From positions 5,248,147 through 5,312,146 of the forward strand of contig NZ_CP050191.1 in assembly GCF_011745145.1 (NCBI RefSeq): a stretch of 64,000 bases of DNA, given 5' to 3'. The DNA is from Mycobacterium sp. DL440. GTDB taxonomy: Bacteria > Actinomycetota > Actinomycetes > Mycobacteriales > Mycobacteriaceae. The position numbers and the translations under genes were made by a program. Below are positions 20,163-34,359 of the stretch, piece after piece (position 1 is the first letter of the stretch; each line of letters opens with the position of its first letter). The notes under the pieces were generated by a model that did not search any database, was not told the DNA's origin, and saw only the letters and a list, made by a program, of their open reading frames with translations.

Positions 20163-21689
20163 TTGCCAGCTGACCCCGATCCACCGTTCGTCGCGATCTG
20201 GAACAGCGTCGTCGCCGAACTCAACGGCGATCGTGATGCAGATGGTGATCCGGCTCTCCCGCCACTGACTCCTCAGCAAAGGGCCTGGCTCAAGCTGGTG
20301 AAACCCCTCGTCATCGCCGAGGGGTTTGCTCTGCTCTCCGTTCCCACCCCGTTCGTTCAGAACGAGATCGAACGGCACCTTCGTGAGCCGATCATCAATG
20401 CACTCAGCCGCAAGCTGGGTGAGCGGGTCGAGCTGGGCGTCCGCATCGCCACTCCGCCCGAGGAACCCGAGGACTCCCCCGCCGCTGCGGCTGACAATGG
20501 GTCCACCGCCGACGCGCGGCCGAACGCGACCGCGTCAGCACCGCCTGCCGACACCGATGAGATCGACGACGACCGCGCCGCCAAGGCCAGCGCCGAAGAG
20601 ACCTGGCCGACCTACTTCAGCAGTCCGCAGCGTGATTCCACGGTCAGTGACGACAACGCCGTCAATCTCAACCGGCGCTACACGTTCGACACGTTCGTCA
20701 TCGGTGCGTCCAACCGCTTCGCCCATGCCGCGACCCTCGCCATCGCCGAGGCACCAGCGCGGGCTTACAACCCGTTGTTCATCTGGGGTGAATCCGGCCT
20801 CGGCAAGACGCATCTGCTGCACGCCGCCGGGAACTATGCGCAACGACTCTTTCCGGGCATGCGGGTGAAGTACGTCTCCACCGAAGAATTCACCAACGAC
20901 TTCATCAACTCGCTGCGCGACGACCGCAAGGCCTCCTTCAAGCGCAGTTACCGCGACATCGACATCCTGTTGGTCGATGACATCCAGTTCATCGAGGGCA
21001 AGGAAGGTATCCAGGAAGAGTTCTTCCATACCTTCAACACCCTGCACAACGCCAACAAGCAGATCGTCATCTCCTCGGATCGCCCGCCCAAGCAGCTGGC
21101 CACGCTCGAGGACCGGCTGCGTACCCGCTTCGAATGGGGGCTGATCACCGATGTGCAGCCGCCCGAGCTCGAGACGCGCATCGCGATCCTTCGCAAGAAG
21201 GCGCAGATGGATCGCCTCGACGTCCCCGATGACGTGCTCGAGCTCATCGCGAGCAGTATCGAACGCAATATCCGCGAGCTCGAGGGTGCGCTGATCCGCG
21301 TCACCGCGTTCGCGTCGCTCAACAAGACCCGGATCGACAAGTCTCTGGCCGAAGTGGTGTTGCGCGATCTGATCGCCGACGCCACGACCATGCAGATCAG
21401 CACTGCCGCGATCATGGCGGCCACCGCCGAGTACTTCGAGACCACGGTCGAGGAGCTGCGCGGGCCAGGCAAGACCCGGGCGTTGGCGCAGTCCCGCCAG
21501 ATCGCCATGTATCTGTGCCGCGAGCTCACCGACCTGTCCCTGCCCAAGATCGGCCAGGCATTCGGGCGTGATCACACCACGGTCATGTACGCGGAGAAGA
21601 AGATCCGCGGCGAGATGGCCGAGCGACGTGAGGTTTTCGACCACGTCAAGGAACTCACCACCCGGATTCGTCAGCGCGCCAAGCGCTGA
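20163..21689 (+). CDS. dnaA: Chromosomal replication initiator DnaA
   Basis: Initiates replication by binding DnaA boxes and melting oriC. Domain I ([12 protein letters not shown]) is followed by a variable linker, an AAA+ domain with Walker [14 protein letters not shown] and Walker B LLVDDIQF, and domain IV with the DnaA-box signature [14 protein letters not shown]. The TTG at 20163 is chosen: AAAGGGGG lies 8 bases upstream, and the resulting 508 aa begins where the family does. Upstream in-frame codons contain the DnaA-box region and are not protein-like. Confidence 0.97.
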   Translation: MPADPDPPFVAIWNSVVAELNGDRDADGDPALPPLTPQQRAWLKLVKPLVIAEGFALLSVPTPFVQNEIERHLREPIINALSRKLGERVELGVRIATPPEEPEDSPAAAADNGSTADARPNATASAPPADTDEIDDDRAAKASAEETWPTYFSSPQRDSTVSDDNAVNLNRRYTFDTFVIGASNRFAHAATLAIAEAPARAYNPLFIWGESGLGKTHLLHAAGNYAQRLFPGMRVKYVSTEEFTNDFINSLRDDRKASFKRSYRDIDILLVDDIQFIEGKEGIQEEFFHTFNTLHNANKQIVISSDRPPKQLATLEDRLRTRFEWGLITDVQPPELETRIAILRKKAQMDRLDVPDDVLELIASSIERNIRELEGALIRVTAFASLNKTRIDKSLAEVVLRDLIADATTMQISTAAIMAATAEYFETTVEELRGPGKTRALAQSRQIAMYLCRELTDLSLPKIGQAFGRDHTTVMYAEKKIRGEMAERREVFDHVKELTTRIRQRAKR

Positions 21690-22311
21690 ATCACCCCCGC
21701 AGTCCCGTCCGGATCGGTGCTCGAGCACCGGGCGCCGGCGGTCGATCCTGCGCGCCTGGGCGCCTCCGCGTCTCACATCGTGGTCTCTTCAGGCCTGTCC
21801 GGCGAAAAATCTTGTAACAACTTTCGCCCCAGAACGCATCACTTGTCACAGCCGACCGCTGTGGATACTGCTGTGCACAACCTGCGGGCAAACCACGGGA
21901 TGAATGACAAAATCATCCACACGATGTCATCTGTCCACACTCCGCGCCGGGTCCATGCACCGGTCTCCACAGCCGACTCACATTCCGACACACCTGGGGT
22001 ACTGGGCAAACACCCGTTCATCCCCAGTTTTCACAGGACCTAATACTGTTACTCATATATCTTCTAAGAGTTCTTTCTAGAAGAAGGGGCTTGGGGACAC
22101 CGAACGAAACTCCCGTCCGTCCGGGCTCGAGAAGCACATGCAAGTCCCCATGTCACCCCGGTCGATTAGCTTTCAAGTTGATGCGGAAAGCTCTACGGTG
22201 GTTCATCGACAGCGGTTTCAGCTTTGTCATTCAGTGCGATGCTGTGTGGCGGTGTTCTGGGAAGACGCTGGTAGAGCTCGTTATGGGGATCATCGAAGGG
22301 GCGCATAGCAC
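21690..22311. other. Chromosomal origin of replication (oriC)
   Basis: The 622-bp dnaA-dnaN intergenic region has no gene and has the hallmarks of mycobacterial oriC. Degenerate DnaA boxes are TGTGGATAC (21860-21868), TGTGCACAA (21872-21880), TCATCCACA (21913-21921), CTGTCCACA (21931-21939) and GTCTCCACA (21963-21971). An AT-rich segment follows at ~22039-22085. A 16-bp palindrome, CGGTGCTCGAGCACCG, at 21715-21730 just after dnaA may end its transcript. Gene context (dnaA-oriC-dnaN) makes the call strong; individual boxes are less certain. Confidence 0.9.
22039..22085. other. AT-rich putative DNA unwinding element
   Basis: A run beginning CCTAATACTG at 22039 and extending through ACTCATATATC to the TTTCTAGAAGAAG end is by far the most AT-rich part of the dnaA-dnaN region. 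It lies on the dnaN side of the DnaA boxes, where unwinding elements usually lie. Function is inferred from composition and position. Confidence 0.55.
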
Positions 22312-23505
22312 GTGGCGACGACGACGGCTGGGCTGACCGACTTGAAGTTCCGCGTGGTGCGTGAGGACTTCGCGGACGCGGTGGCCTGGGTGGCCCGCAA
22401 TCTGCCGACCCGACCCACCATCCCGGTCCTGGCCGGGGTGCTGTTGACCGGCACCGATGATGGTCTGACCATCTCCGGCTTCGACTACGAAGTTTCCGCC
22501 GAGGTGCGTGTCAGTGCCGAAATCGCTTCTCCTGGAAGCGTTTTGGTGTCCGGACGGCTGCTTTCCGACATCACCAAGGCATTGCCGGCCAAGCCGGTGG
22601 AGCTCAGCGTCGAAGGCACCCGGGTGGCCCTCACCTGTGGCAGCGCCCGGTTCTCGCTCCCGACCCTGGCGGTGGAGGACTACCCGGCATTGCCGACCCT
22701 GCCCGAGGAGACCGGGGTGGTGTCGTCCGATCTGTTCGCCGAGGCCATCGGCCAGGTGGCGGTCGCGGCCGGCCGTGATGACACCCTGCCGATGCTGACC
22801 GGCATCCGTGTCGAGATCTCCGGTGAATCAGTGGTTTTGGCGGCCACCGACCGGTTCCGGCTGGCGGTGCGTGAGCTGACCTGGGAAACCAATGCCACCG
22901 ACGTCGAGGCGGCCGTCCTGGTCCCGGCGAAGACGCTGGCCGAGGCGGCCAAGGCCGGCACCGACGGCAACCAGGTGCACCTGTCGCTGGGCTCCGGCGA
23001 GTCGGTCGGGAAGGACGGTCTGCTCGGTATCCGCAGTAACGGCAAGCGCAGCACCACCCGGCTGCTGGATGCCGAGTTCCCGAAATTCCGTCAGTTGTTG
23101 CCGAGCGAGCACACCGCCGTCGCGACGATCGGAGTGGCCGAGCTCACCGAGGCGATCAAGCGTGTGGCGCTGGTGGCCGATCGGGGAGCCCAGATCCGAA
23201 TGGAATTCGGCGAAGACGTGCTGCGTCTTTCGGCCGGCGCCGACGATGTGGGTCGCGCCGAAGAGGATCTGCCGGTCGAGTTCGCCGGTGACCCATTGAC
23301 CATCGCGTTCAACCCGACCTACCTCACCGACGGGCTGAGCTCTCTGCATTCGGACCGGGTGACTTTCGGTTTCACCACGCCGAGTCGCCCTGCCGTGTTG
23401 CGTCCTACGGACGAGGATGGTGGTACCGGCGGTGGTTCGGGTCCGTTCCCGGCCGCCAAAACCGATTACGTCTATCTGTTGATGCCGGTTCGCCTTCCTG
23501 GCTGA
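22312..23505 (+). CDS. dnaN: DNA polymerase III beta subunit (sliding clamp)
   Basis: The 397-aa ring-forming processivity clamp. Three successive clamp subdomains are recognisable, beginning [22 protein letters not shown] and ending with the conserved C-terminal LLMPVRLPG peptide-binding edge. A GTG start with GAAGGGG upstream fits. It follows oriC and precedes gnd. Confidence 0.97.
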   Translation: MATTTAGLTDLKFRVVREDFADAVAWVARNLPTRPTIPVLAGVLLTGTDDGLTISGFDYEVSAEVRVSAEIASPGSVLVSGRLLSDITKALPAKPVELSVEGTRVALTCGSARFSLPTLAVEDYPALPTLPEETGVVSSDLFAEAIGQVAVAAGRDDTLPMLTGIRVEISGESVVLAATDRFRLAVRELTWETNATDVEAAVLVPAKTLAEAAKAGTDGNQVHLSLGSGESVGKDGLLGIRSNGKRSTTRLLDAEFPKFRQLLPSEHTAVATIGVAELTEAIKRVALVADRGAQIRMEFGEDVLRLSAGADDVGRAEEDLPVEFAGDPLTIAFNPTYLTDGLSSLHSDRVTFGFTTPSRPAVLRPTDEDGGTGGGSGPFPAAKTDYVYLLMPVRLPG

Positions 23506-23530
23506 CCGGCGCGGTCGAGAAAGGGCGCAC

Positions 23531-24424
23531 ATGCAACTGGGGTTGGTCGGCCTGGGCAAGATGGGCTTCAACATGCGCGAGCGCCTGCGCGGGGGTGGCC
23601 ACGAGGTCGTGGGCTACGACCCTCGTCCGGAAGTCAGCGACGTGGCCGGCCTGGCGGACCTGGCCGGCGCCCTCGAGACGCCGCGGGTGGTCTGGGTGAT
23701 GGTGCCCTCGGGCACGGTGACGCACGAGACCATCGTCGCGCTCGCCGATGTGCTGGGTCCCGGTGATCTGGTGATCGACGGCGGGAACTCGAGATACACC
23801 GAAGATGAGCCGCACGCAAAGTTGTTGGGCGAGAAAGGGATCAACTTCATCGACGCCGGGGTGTCGGGTGGTGTCTGGGGTCTGAAGGAAGGATATGGGC
23901 TGATGGTCGGTGGCAGTGACACCGACGTGGCTCGAGCCATGCCGATCTTCGACACGTTGCGTCCCGAGGGCGAGGTGGCCGATGGTTTCGTCCACGCCGG
24001 TCCCGTAGGCGCCGGTCATTACGCCAAGATGGTGCACAACGGTATCGAATACGGTCTGATGCACGCCTACGCCGAGGGCTACGAGCTGTTGTCGGCCGAG
24101 GAGCTGATCACCGATCCCCAGGCAGTGATCCAGGCCTGGACCAACGGCACGGTGGTGCGGTCGTGGCTGCAGCAGCTGCTGGCCCAGGCGCTCAAGGAAG
24201 ACCCCGGCTTCGCTGCGATCAGCGGGTACACCGAAGATTCCGGCGAAGGCCGCTGGACCGTGGAAGAGGCCATCAGCCACCGGGTTCCGATGCCGGTGAT
24301 CGCCGCGTCGTTGTTTGCCCGGTTCGCCTCGAGGCAAGAGGACTCCCCCACCATGAAAGCAGTGTCGGCGCTGCGCAACCAGTTCGGTGGCCATGCTGTG
24401 CACCGGATCAGTGAGTCCGGTTAG
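23531..24424 (+). CDS. gnd: 6-phosphogluconate dehydrogenase, decarboxylating (short form)
   Basis: Oxidises and decarboxylates 6-phosphogluconate to ribulose 5-phosphate. The Rossmann N-terminus ([13 protein letters not shown]), the substrate-binding [10 protein letters not shown] and the catalytic [13 protein letters not shown] motif (Lys and Asn) are present. At 297 aa it is the short YqeC/GndA-type enzyme rather than the ~480-aa form. It lies only 25 bp after dnaN and 11 bp before recF, so it is part of the dnaN-recF transcript. M. tuberculosis lacks a gene here; M. smegmatis-type genomes have it. Confidence 0.92.
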   Translation: MQLGLVGLGKMGFNMRERLRGGGHEVVGYDPRPEVSDVAGLADLAGALETPRVVWVMVPSGTVTHETIVALADVLGPGDLVIDGGNSRYTEDEPHAKLLGEKGINFIDAGVSGGVWGLKEGYGLMVGGSDTDVARAMPIFDTLRPEGEVADGFVHAGPVGAGHYAKMVHNGIEYGLMHAYAEGYELLSAEELITDPQAVIQAWTNGTVVRSWLQQLLAQALKEDPGFAAISGYTEDSGEGRWTVEEAISHRVPMPVIAASLFARFASRQEDSPTMKAVSALRNQFGGHAVHRISESG

Positions 24425-24435
24425 GTGCGATTCCG

Positions 24436-25590
24436 ATGTATGTCCGCCACCTGGGGCTGACCGACTACCGGTCCTGGGCACACGTCGAGCTCGAGCTGGA
24501 GCCCGGGCGGACCGTATTTGTCGGCCCAAACGGTTTCGGTAAGACGAATCTTGTTGAGGCACTGTGGTATTGCGCCACGCTGGGGTCACATCGGGTGGCT
24601 TCCGATGCGCCGCTGATCCGGGCCGGCGAGCAGCGTGCGATCGTCTCGAGCATCGTGGTCAACGAGGGCCGCGAACTGGCGGTCGATCTCGAGATCACGA
24701 ATGGCCGGGCCAACAAGGCCCGGCTGAACCGGTCACAGGTGCGGTCCCCGCGCGAAATTCTGGGCGTCTTGCGCGCGGTGCTGTTCAGCCCGGAGGACCT
24801 CGCACTGGTGCGTGGTGATCCAGGTGAACGACGCCGCTATCTCGACGAGTTGGCCACCACCCGCCGCCCGACCATCGCCGGTATCCGGGCCGACTATGAC
24901 AAGGTGGTCCGTCAACGCACCGCATTGCTGAAAACCGCTGCGGGAGCACGCTATCGGGGTGATTCCAGCGTGCTGGACACCCTCGATGTGTGGGATGGGC
25001 ACCTGGCTGCCCACGGTGCGGCGCTGACCGCCGCGCGCATCGCGTTGGTCGAGCAGCTGCACCCGGAGGTGCAGAAGGCCTATCAATTGTTGGCTCCCTC
25101 GAGCCGGCCCGCGGCAATCCGGTACCGCTCCGGCGTGGAGGCCATCGCGAATGCTCCCGGTCCCGAGCCCGTCGAGTTCTATGAGGCAGCACTGCTGGAC
25201 GCACTGAGTCGTCGTCGCGACGCGGAACTTGACCGCGGGGTCTGTCTGGTGGGCCCGCACCGCGACGATCTCGAGCTGTGGCTGGGTGACCAACCCGCGA
25301 AAGGCTTTGCCAGCCATGGTGAATCGTGGTCGATGGCGTTGGCACTGCGGTTGGGCGCCTACGGGTTGCTACGGTCGGACGGGGTCGATCCGGTGCTGCT
25401 GCTCGACGACGTCTTCGCGGAGTTGGACACCGCTCGTCGCCAGGCCTTGGCCGCGGTGGCCGGCGAGGCCGAACAGGTTCTGGTCACGGCGGCGGTCGGT
25501 GAGGACATCCCGCAGGACTGGGAGGTCAACCGCGTCGAGATCAGGATGACCGAAGGGGACCAGGGCCGGATATCGGTGGTGCAGGCATGA
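24436..25590 (+). CDS. recF: DNA replication and repair protein RecF
   Basis: An SMC-like ATPase of 384 aa that helps load RecA at gaps. Walker A is [16 protein letters not shown], and the signature and Walker B regions are [20 protein letters not shown] and [13 protein letters not shown]. Its stop overlaps the next gene by 4 bp (ATGA). Position between gnd and the DciA-like gene is conserved. Confidence 0.96.
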   Translation: MYVRHLGLTDYRSWAHVELELEPGRTVFVGPNGFGKTNLVEALWYCATLGSHRVASDAPLIRAGEQRAIVSSIVVNEGRELAVDLEITNGRANKARLNRSQVRSPREILGVLRAVLFSPEDLALVRGDPGERRRYLDELATTRRPTIAGIRADYDKVVRQRTALLKTAAGARYRGDSSVLDTLDVWDGHLAAHGAALTAARIALVEQLHPEVQKAYQLLAPSSRPAAIRYRSGVEAIANAPGPEPVEFYEAALLDALSRRRDAELDRGVCLVGPHRDDLELWLGDQPAKGFASHGESWSMALALRLGAYGLLRSDGVDPVLLLDDVFAELDTARRQALAAVAGEAEQVLVTAAVGEDIPQDWEVNRVEIRMTEGDQGRISVVQA

Positions 25591-26180
25591 CGGACAATCC
25601 CGCGGAATCCCCAGACCAGGTATCTCGGGACCTCACTCCCGCGGTGTCGCCCGATGATCTCGCCCGCATGCGGGGGATGGATCTGGTGCGGCGGACGCTC
25701 GAGGAGGCCCGGGGCGCAGCCCGGAGCCAGGGTAAGGACGTCGGCCGGGGGCGTAGTGCCCCGGTACGTCGGGTGGCCGGCAATCGCGGCCGACGACGCG
25801 CCTGGTCAGGGCCGGGTCCGGACGGCCGCGATCCACAATTGCTGGGCTCTGCGACCCAGGATCTGGCCAAGGTGCGGGGCTGGGGCTCGAGGGTCGCCGA
25901 GGGTTCGGTCTTCGGCCGGTGGCGGACCGTTGTGGGAGACCAGATCGCCGACCATGCCGATCCCACGGGCCTGAACGAGGGGGTGCTGACCGTCTCGGCG
26001 GAGTCGACCGCGTGGGCCACCCAGCTTCGAATGGTGCAGTCCCAGTTGCTGGCCAAGATCGCGGCCGCCGTCGGCGACGGGGTGGTGACCTCGTTGAAGA
26101 TCGTGGGTCCAGTCGGCCCGTCGTGGCGGAAGGGTCGTTATCACGTGGCAGGCCGCGGTCCCCGCGACACCTACGGGTAG
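25587..26180 (+). CDS. DciA-family (DUF721) helicase-loader-like protein
   Basis: A 197-aa Rv0004-type protein. The C-terminal DUF721/DciA domain ([19 protein letters not shown], then [22 protein letters not shown]) is of the class shown to act with the replicative helicase DnaB in bacteria lacking DnaC. The N-terminal half is Arg/Gly-rich and probably disordered. It is translationally coupled to recF. The loader role in this organism is inferred from family knowledge. Confidence 0.85.
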   Translation: MTDNPAESPDQVSRDLTPAVSPDDLARMRGMDLVRRTLEEARGAARSQGKDVGRGRSAPVRRVAGNRGRRRAWSGPGPDGRDPQLLGSATQDLAKVRGWGSRVAEGSVFGRWRTVVGDQIADHADPTGLNEGVLTVSAESTAWATQLRMVQSQLLAKIAAAVGDGVVTSLKIVGPVGPSWRKGRYHVAGRGPRDTYG

Positions 26181-26274
26181 GACTGCGCTCAGGAACGCCG
26201 AGACGCGCGAAATGGATCGCCTCAAGCGTCCGGAGACACCGATGCCCGAGAAATTCCGCGCACGGCGCAGTTAG

Positions 26275-28404
<2,130 letters not shown>

Positions 28405-28438
28405 GACATTCACCGGCTAGATCAAAACCGAGGATCAC

Positions 28439-30943
<2,505 letters not shown>

Positions 30944-30950
30944 CGCTGTC

Positions 30951-30975
30951 GCCGAGGCCCGACCCGGACCTCGGC
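30951..30975. terminator. Possible hairpin after gyrA
   Basis: GCCGAGG (30951-30957) pairs with CCTCGGC (30969-30975) in the 52-bp gyrA-to-DUF3566 gap. No T-run follows, so it may be an attenuating or processing hairpin rather than a true terminator. Confidence 0.35.
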
Positions 30976-30995
30976 CTGAGCTAAGGAGCTGTTAG

Positions 30996-31898
30996 GTGAG
31001 TTCACCGAACGAGCCGGGGTACCCGCGAGCGGGCGACCGGCCCGGCAGCAGCTCCAACGGCTCAGGTACCGGGGCCGAGGCGAGCCCGACCCCGAGCAAA
31101 GCCGCCGGGACGCAGCCCCGCGCCGCCGCCGGCGGCGGCGGCCAGATCACCGAGACCGGTGAGGCGCCGCCGTGGCAGCGCGGTACCGCCCGCACCACGC
31201 CCCAACCGGCAGCCGAGACGCGTGAGGAGAACGCCCGCACTCCGGGGTCCCACTCCCCCGGTGTGGAAGCCCGGCTGCAGCGCTTCGTAGCAGGCACGGA
31301 GACCAACGACACCGAGCAGCAGGCCCGTCCGGCCCGTCCGGCAACTCCTGCTCCATCGGCCACGCGCAAGGAACCGGTGCGGCCGGAGGCCTATGCGAGC
31401 GAGATCCCGGACCTGTCCGGGCCCGCACCGCGTACCCCGCAACGCAAGACAGCCACCGAAGCGCCGGCGGCCAGAAGCTCGAGCAACAGCCCGACCACCC
31501 GGATCCAGGTCGCCAACCGCGGCTCGCATCAGGGTCCGGTCCGCGCCAGCATGCAGATCCGCCGCGTCGACCCGTGGACTGTGCTCAAGGTCTCGCTGGT
31601 GCTGTCGGTGGTGCTGTTCTTCGTGTGGATGATCGCGGTGGCATTCCTATACCTGGTGCTCGGCGCCATGGGTGTGTGGAGCAAGCTCAACAGCAATGTC
31701 GGCGACCTCCTGACCAGCGCGAGCGGCGCCTCGGGAGGCGAATTGGTCTCCAGCGGAACGATCTTCGGCGGGGCGGCGCTGGTCGGCCTGGTGAATATCG
31801 TCGTGCTGTGTGCGATGGCGACCATCGGGGCCTTCATCTACAACCTGACCACCGATCTGGTCGGCGGGGTCGAGGTCACGCTGGCCGACAGGGATTGA
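30996..31898 (+). CDS. DUF3566 membrane protein (Rv0007-like)
   Basis: A 300-aa protein with a long Pro/Ala/Thr-rich disordered N-terminal part (~residues 1-185) and a C-terminal DUF3566 domain. Two transmembrane helices are visible: [20 protein letters not shown], and [26 protein letters not shown] precedes the GTG start at 30996. It always follows gyrA in actinobacteria and precedes tRNA-Ile. The function is not established. Confidence 0.85.
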   Translation: MSSPNEPGYPRAGDRPGSSSNGSGTGAEASPTPSKAAGTQPRAAAGGGGQITETGEAPPWQRGTARTTPQPAAETREENARTPGSHSPGVEARLQRFVAGTETNDTEQQARPARPATPAPSATRKEPVRPEAYASEIPDLSGPAPRTPQRKTATEAPAARSSSNSPTTRIQVANRGSHQGPVRASMQIRRVDPWTVLKVSLVLSVVLFFVWMIAVAFLYLVLGAMGVWSKLNSNVGDLLTSASGASGGELVSSGTIFGGAALVGLVNIVVLCAMATIGAFIYNLTTDLVGGVEVTLADRD

Positions 31899-31955
31899 TT
31901 TGGGACTCTGCGCCCCGGTGCGGTAATCTCTGCGCTCGGTCGATCCCAAATTTTC

Positions 31956-32029
31956 GGGCCTATAGCTCAGGCGGTTAGAGCGCTTCGCTGATAACGAAGA
32001 GGTCGGAGGTTCGAGTCCTCCTAGGCCCA
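31956..32029 (+). tRNA. ileT: tRNA-Ile (GAT)
   Basis: A 74-nt cloverleaf. The acceptor GGGCCTA pairs with TAGGCCC. The anticodon stem CTTCG/CGAAG encloses CTGATAA, with GAT at 31990-31992, and the T arm has GGTTCGAGTCC. The discriminator is A; CCA is not encoded. Confidence 0.97.
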
Positions 32030-32069
32030 CGACACCCGGTGTAGCCGGTGATCACCGAGAGGTTGTGCC

Positions 32070-32192
32070 ATGCGGTTGATGCTTCTGGCAGGCATCACGG
32101 CCGTGGCGGTGATCATATGGCGATCACGACACGGTGAAGAAGTTTGGCATGACTTGGCAGATGCGCCACCTCGGCCAAATGAGGGGCCTTAG
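32070..32192 (+). CDS. DLW-39-like small membrane protein
   Basis: A 40-codon gene between the two tRNAs, too short for most callers. It begins MRLMLLAGITAVAVIIW, a single hydrophobic helix, continues RSRHGEEVWHDLADAPP and ends RPNEGP. The size, single helix, acidic E-x-W-x-D-L-A motif and position after the gyrA/DUF3566/tRNA-Ile block match the actinobacterial DLW-39 family of small proteins. Its TAG stop lies inside tRNA-Ala: the last 10 bases overlap the tRNA 5' end. The biological role is unknown. No strong ribosome binding site is seen beyond GAGAGG 8 bases upstream. Confidence 0.6.
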   Translation: MRLMLLAGITAVAVIIWRSRHGEEVWHDLADAPPRPNEGP

Positions 32193-32255
32193 CTCAGTTG
32201 GTAGAGCGCTGCCTTTGCAAGGCAGATGTCAGGAGTTCGAATCTCCTAGGCTCCA
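32183..32255 (+). tRNA. alaT: tRNA-Ala (TGC)
   Basis: A 73-nt cloverleaf. The acceptor GGGGCCT pairs with AGGCTCC (one G-T). The anticodon stem CTGCC/GGCAG encloses TTTGCAA, with TGC at 32216-32218. The T arm is GAGTTCGAATCTC. The 5' end overlaps the stop of the preceding small gene. Confidence 0.97.
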
Positions 32256-32568
32256 CAAGTCAAGACAATCACGAGCGGTTCCGGTGTTGGCCATCGGAGC
32301 CGCATTCTCATTCTTCATCCGGCGCCCTACCGCACGGCCAATCCGCCACAACAATGCCGACGTGGTGAAGAAGGGTCAGGGCGATCGAAATCACCCAAAC
32401 AAGAGGATGTTTCGTTCCCGCAGGGGCGAAGCCGAACCCCGGCCCGTCGTCGTATTCCCGCGGGTGCGGCGCTTCCGCAGTACGCTCATGCGGTCCGGGG
32501 GGCGGTACTTCCCGGCCCGGAATGTCCACATCCAAGTCTCGCGCCAATGCGCAAGAGGGAGAACGCTT
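32256..32568. other. Intergenic region without a recognised gene
   Basis: 313 bp between tRNA-Ala and the lipoprotein gene. An open frame continues through it into the lipoprotein but has no signal peptide, homology or ribosome binding site of its own. I see no convincing terminator; the lipoprotein promoter must lie here. Confidence 0.5.
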
Positions 32569-33183
32569 GTGAAGCGACCAGTCCTTGTCGGCCTGTCTGT
32601 TCTGGTAGTAGGTCTGGCCGGTTGTAGTTCGGAGAACGCACCCGAGGCGACGTCCACTCCGGCCACCAGCTCGGTGGCGGCCGCAAGCGACGAACAACAG
32701 ATCCGCGAGCTGGTCGCCAAGCAAGAAGCCGCGATTGCCGGCTACAACTTCGCCAAGATGGCGGAACTGACCTGTGCGCAGTACCGCGATGCCGTTTTGA
32801 GTCAGCCGGACACGATGTTCCCGCCGCTCAGCCAAGCCGGGACGCCGGAAGAATTGGCCGCCAAACCCGCCGATGTCCTGACCGAAGCGCTCAAACGGAA
32901 GTATCCGGCCGCATCGGACGCCGTCATCGGTCAACTGGTGGACGCGTTGATCCGGTACGACGAGCCGGCCTACAAGGCCGCCAACCTTGAGCTTCTTCGG
33001 CAGTCCAGCAAGCTGACGATCGACAAGGTGGAGAACATCACGGTCACCGGGGACAGCGCCACGGCCGACATCACCACCACGTGGGCGTTGACCGGCCAAC
33101 CACCAGCGACCGACACCAAGCCCAACGCGTTCCGCAAAGAAGGCGGTCGATGGCTGGACTGTCAGGACCCGTCGTCGGAATAG
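32569..33183 (+). CDS. Putative lipoprotein of unknown function
   Basis: A 204-aa exported lipoprotein. A type II signal peptide with basic start and hydrophobic core (KRPVLVGLSVLVVGLAGC) ends in the lipobox LAGC at Cys19. A Ser/Thr/Ala linker follows, then a helical domain (DEQQIRELVAKQEAAIAGYNF) and a beta part, a pattern like the SnoaL/NTF2-type folds of many mycobacterial lipoproteins (inference). I chose the GTG at 32569, which has GAGGGAGA upstream and places the signal peptide at the N-terminus. M. tuberculosis has no equivalent between alaT and cwsA. Confidence 0.75.
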   Translation: MKRPVLVGLSVLVVGLAGCSSENAPEATSTPATSSVAAASDEQQIRELVAKQEAAIAGYNFAKMAELTCAQYRDAVLSQPDTMFPPLSQAGTPEELAAKPADVLTEALKRKYPAASDAVIGQLVDALIRYDEPAYKAANLELLRQSSKLTIDKVENITVTGDSATADITTTWALTGQPPATDTKPNAFRKEGGRWLDCQDPSSE

Positions 33184-33193
33184 CCCAGCGGCG

Positions 33194-33592
33194 TCAGGGC
33201 TTCGGGTTGACTTCGACGCTGGGCGGCAGCGGTGAGGGCTCGGGCCGGGTGGACCGCCGCACGATCGAGAATGCCACGGCCCCACCGGCCAGGACGGCTG
33301 CGGCGACGCCGGCGATCACCAGCCGCCGGTGACGCCGTTTGGGCTCCGGGGCTGCGGCCGCCTCTTGCAGTACCTCGGGCAGAGCGGCCACGGCCTGTGC
33401 GGCCGCGGCGAGTTGGCGGCGCAGCTTGCCCGATTCGTAGCCCTTGCGCAGACCGGCGGCAACGGCGGCCGCGGTGTTGGCGCTGAGGCCCACCACGCCG
33501 CGGGTCACGTCGACCGGACCGACCGTGCTGTATTTCAAGCCGCGGGCTAGGCGCTGACGGGGGGCCAACCGGGTATCGACGTTCGCGGTCAT
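33194..33592 (-). CDS. cwsA: Cell wall synthesis protein CwsA
   Basis: A 132-aa Rv0008c-type protein, reported to interact with CrgA and Wag31 and to affect pole and septum growth. It starts MTANVDTRLAPRQRLARGLKYS, contains an Ala-rich helical region and has a single transmembrane helix near the C-terminus (LVIAGVAAAVLAGGAVAFSI), followed by a short Pro-rich tail. It is convergent with the lipoprotein gene (10 bp between) and close to crgA. The longer upstream open frame lacks family similarity. Confidence 0.85.
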   Translation of the reverse strand: MTANVDTRLAPRQRLARGLKYSTVGPVDVTRGVVGLSANTAAAVAAGLRKGYESGKLRRQLAAAAQAVAALPEVLQEAAAAPEPKRRHRRLVIAGVAAAVLAGGAVAFSIVRRSTRPEPSPLPPSVEVNPKP

Positions 33593-33727
33593 CTGGCACC
33601 TTTCTGGGCACTGGCGGGACGTGGGCGACGGACCTGAGTGGGCCGTTTGTCGGCTCAGATCCAGACTGCCATCTCTGCGCGAGTCTGGGGCGCTTGGTGG
33701 GGTATCTGACTGTTGCCGCGGGCCGGG

Positions 33728-34273
33728 ATGGCAGACTGGGTAGCCGTGACGAGCCCCATTCAGACCGCGACGGCGACACTGCACACCAACCGCGGCGACA
33801 TCAAGATCGCACTGTTCGGAAACCACGCTCCCAAGACCGTGGCCAACTTCGTCGGCTTGGCGCAGGGGACGAAGGACTACACCACCGAGAACGCCTCGGG
33901 CGGTACGTCCGGTCCGTTCTACGACGGCGTCGTCTTCCACCGGGTGATCGACGGCTTCATGATCCAGGGCGGCGATCCGACCGGCACCGGCCGTGGCGAC
34001 GCCGGCTACAAGTTCGCCGACGAGTTCCACCCCGAGCTCCAGTTCGACAAGCCCTACCTGCTGGCCATGGCCAACGCCGGGCCGGGCACCAACGGCTCAC
34101 AGTTCTTCATCACGGTCGGCAAGACGCCGCACCTCACTCGCAAGCACACCATCTTCGGTGAGGTTGTCGATCCCGAGTCGCAGAAGGTGGTCGACGCCAT
34201 CGCGTCCACGCCCACCGATCGCTCTGACCGCCCGACCGATCCGGTCGTCGTCGAATCGATCACCGTGTCGTAA
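33728..34273 (+). CDS. ppiA: Peptidyl-prolyl cis-trans isomerase (cyclophilin)
   Basis: A 181-aa cytoplasmic cyclophilin that catalyses proline isomerisation. The family core is intact: TNRGDIKIALF, APKTVANFVGLA, VFHRVIDGFMIQGGDPTGTG and MANAGPGTNGSQFFITVG, including the catalytic Arg in FHRV. The ATG at 33728 (MADWVAVTS) matches the M. tuberculosis start; the GTG at 33746 is an alternative. Transcription runs into a strong shared hairpin. Confidence 0.94.
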   Translation: MADWVAVTSPIQTATATLHTNRGDIKIALFGNHAPKTVANFVGLAQGTKDYTTENASGGTSGPFYDGVVFHRVIDGFMIQGGDPTGTGRGDAGYKFADEFHPELQFDKPYLLAMANAGPGTNGSQFFITVGKTPHLTRKHTIFGEVVDPESQKVVDAIASTPTDRSDRPTDPVVVESITVS

Positions 34274-34300
34274 CGGGTATCCCCCCGCACATACCAATGC

Positions 34301-34329
34301 GCGACGCCCCCGGGAGCCGGGGGCGTCGC
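34301..34329. terminator. Bidirectional hairpin between ppiA and the PH-domain gene
   Basis: A perfect 13-bp stem, GCGACGCCCCCGG (34301-34313) with CCGGGGGCGTCGC (34317-34329), encloses a GAG loop between two convergent genes. There is no long T-run, which is typical for mycobacterial terminators. Confidence 0.75.
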
Positions 34330-34359
34330 GTGTTGTGTGGGGTGTTTCCTTTACCGGGC

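Noticed and set aside
21715..21730. CGGTGCTCGAGCACCG as a ParB or regulator site
   Set aside because: It lacks the parS core and lies directly after dnaA, so a transcript-end hairpin is more likely.
32134..32568. A longer lipoprotein start beginning near tRNA-Ala
   Set aside because: The frame would run through tRNA-Ala and would place the signal peptide far inside the protein.
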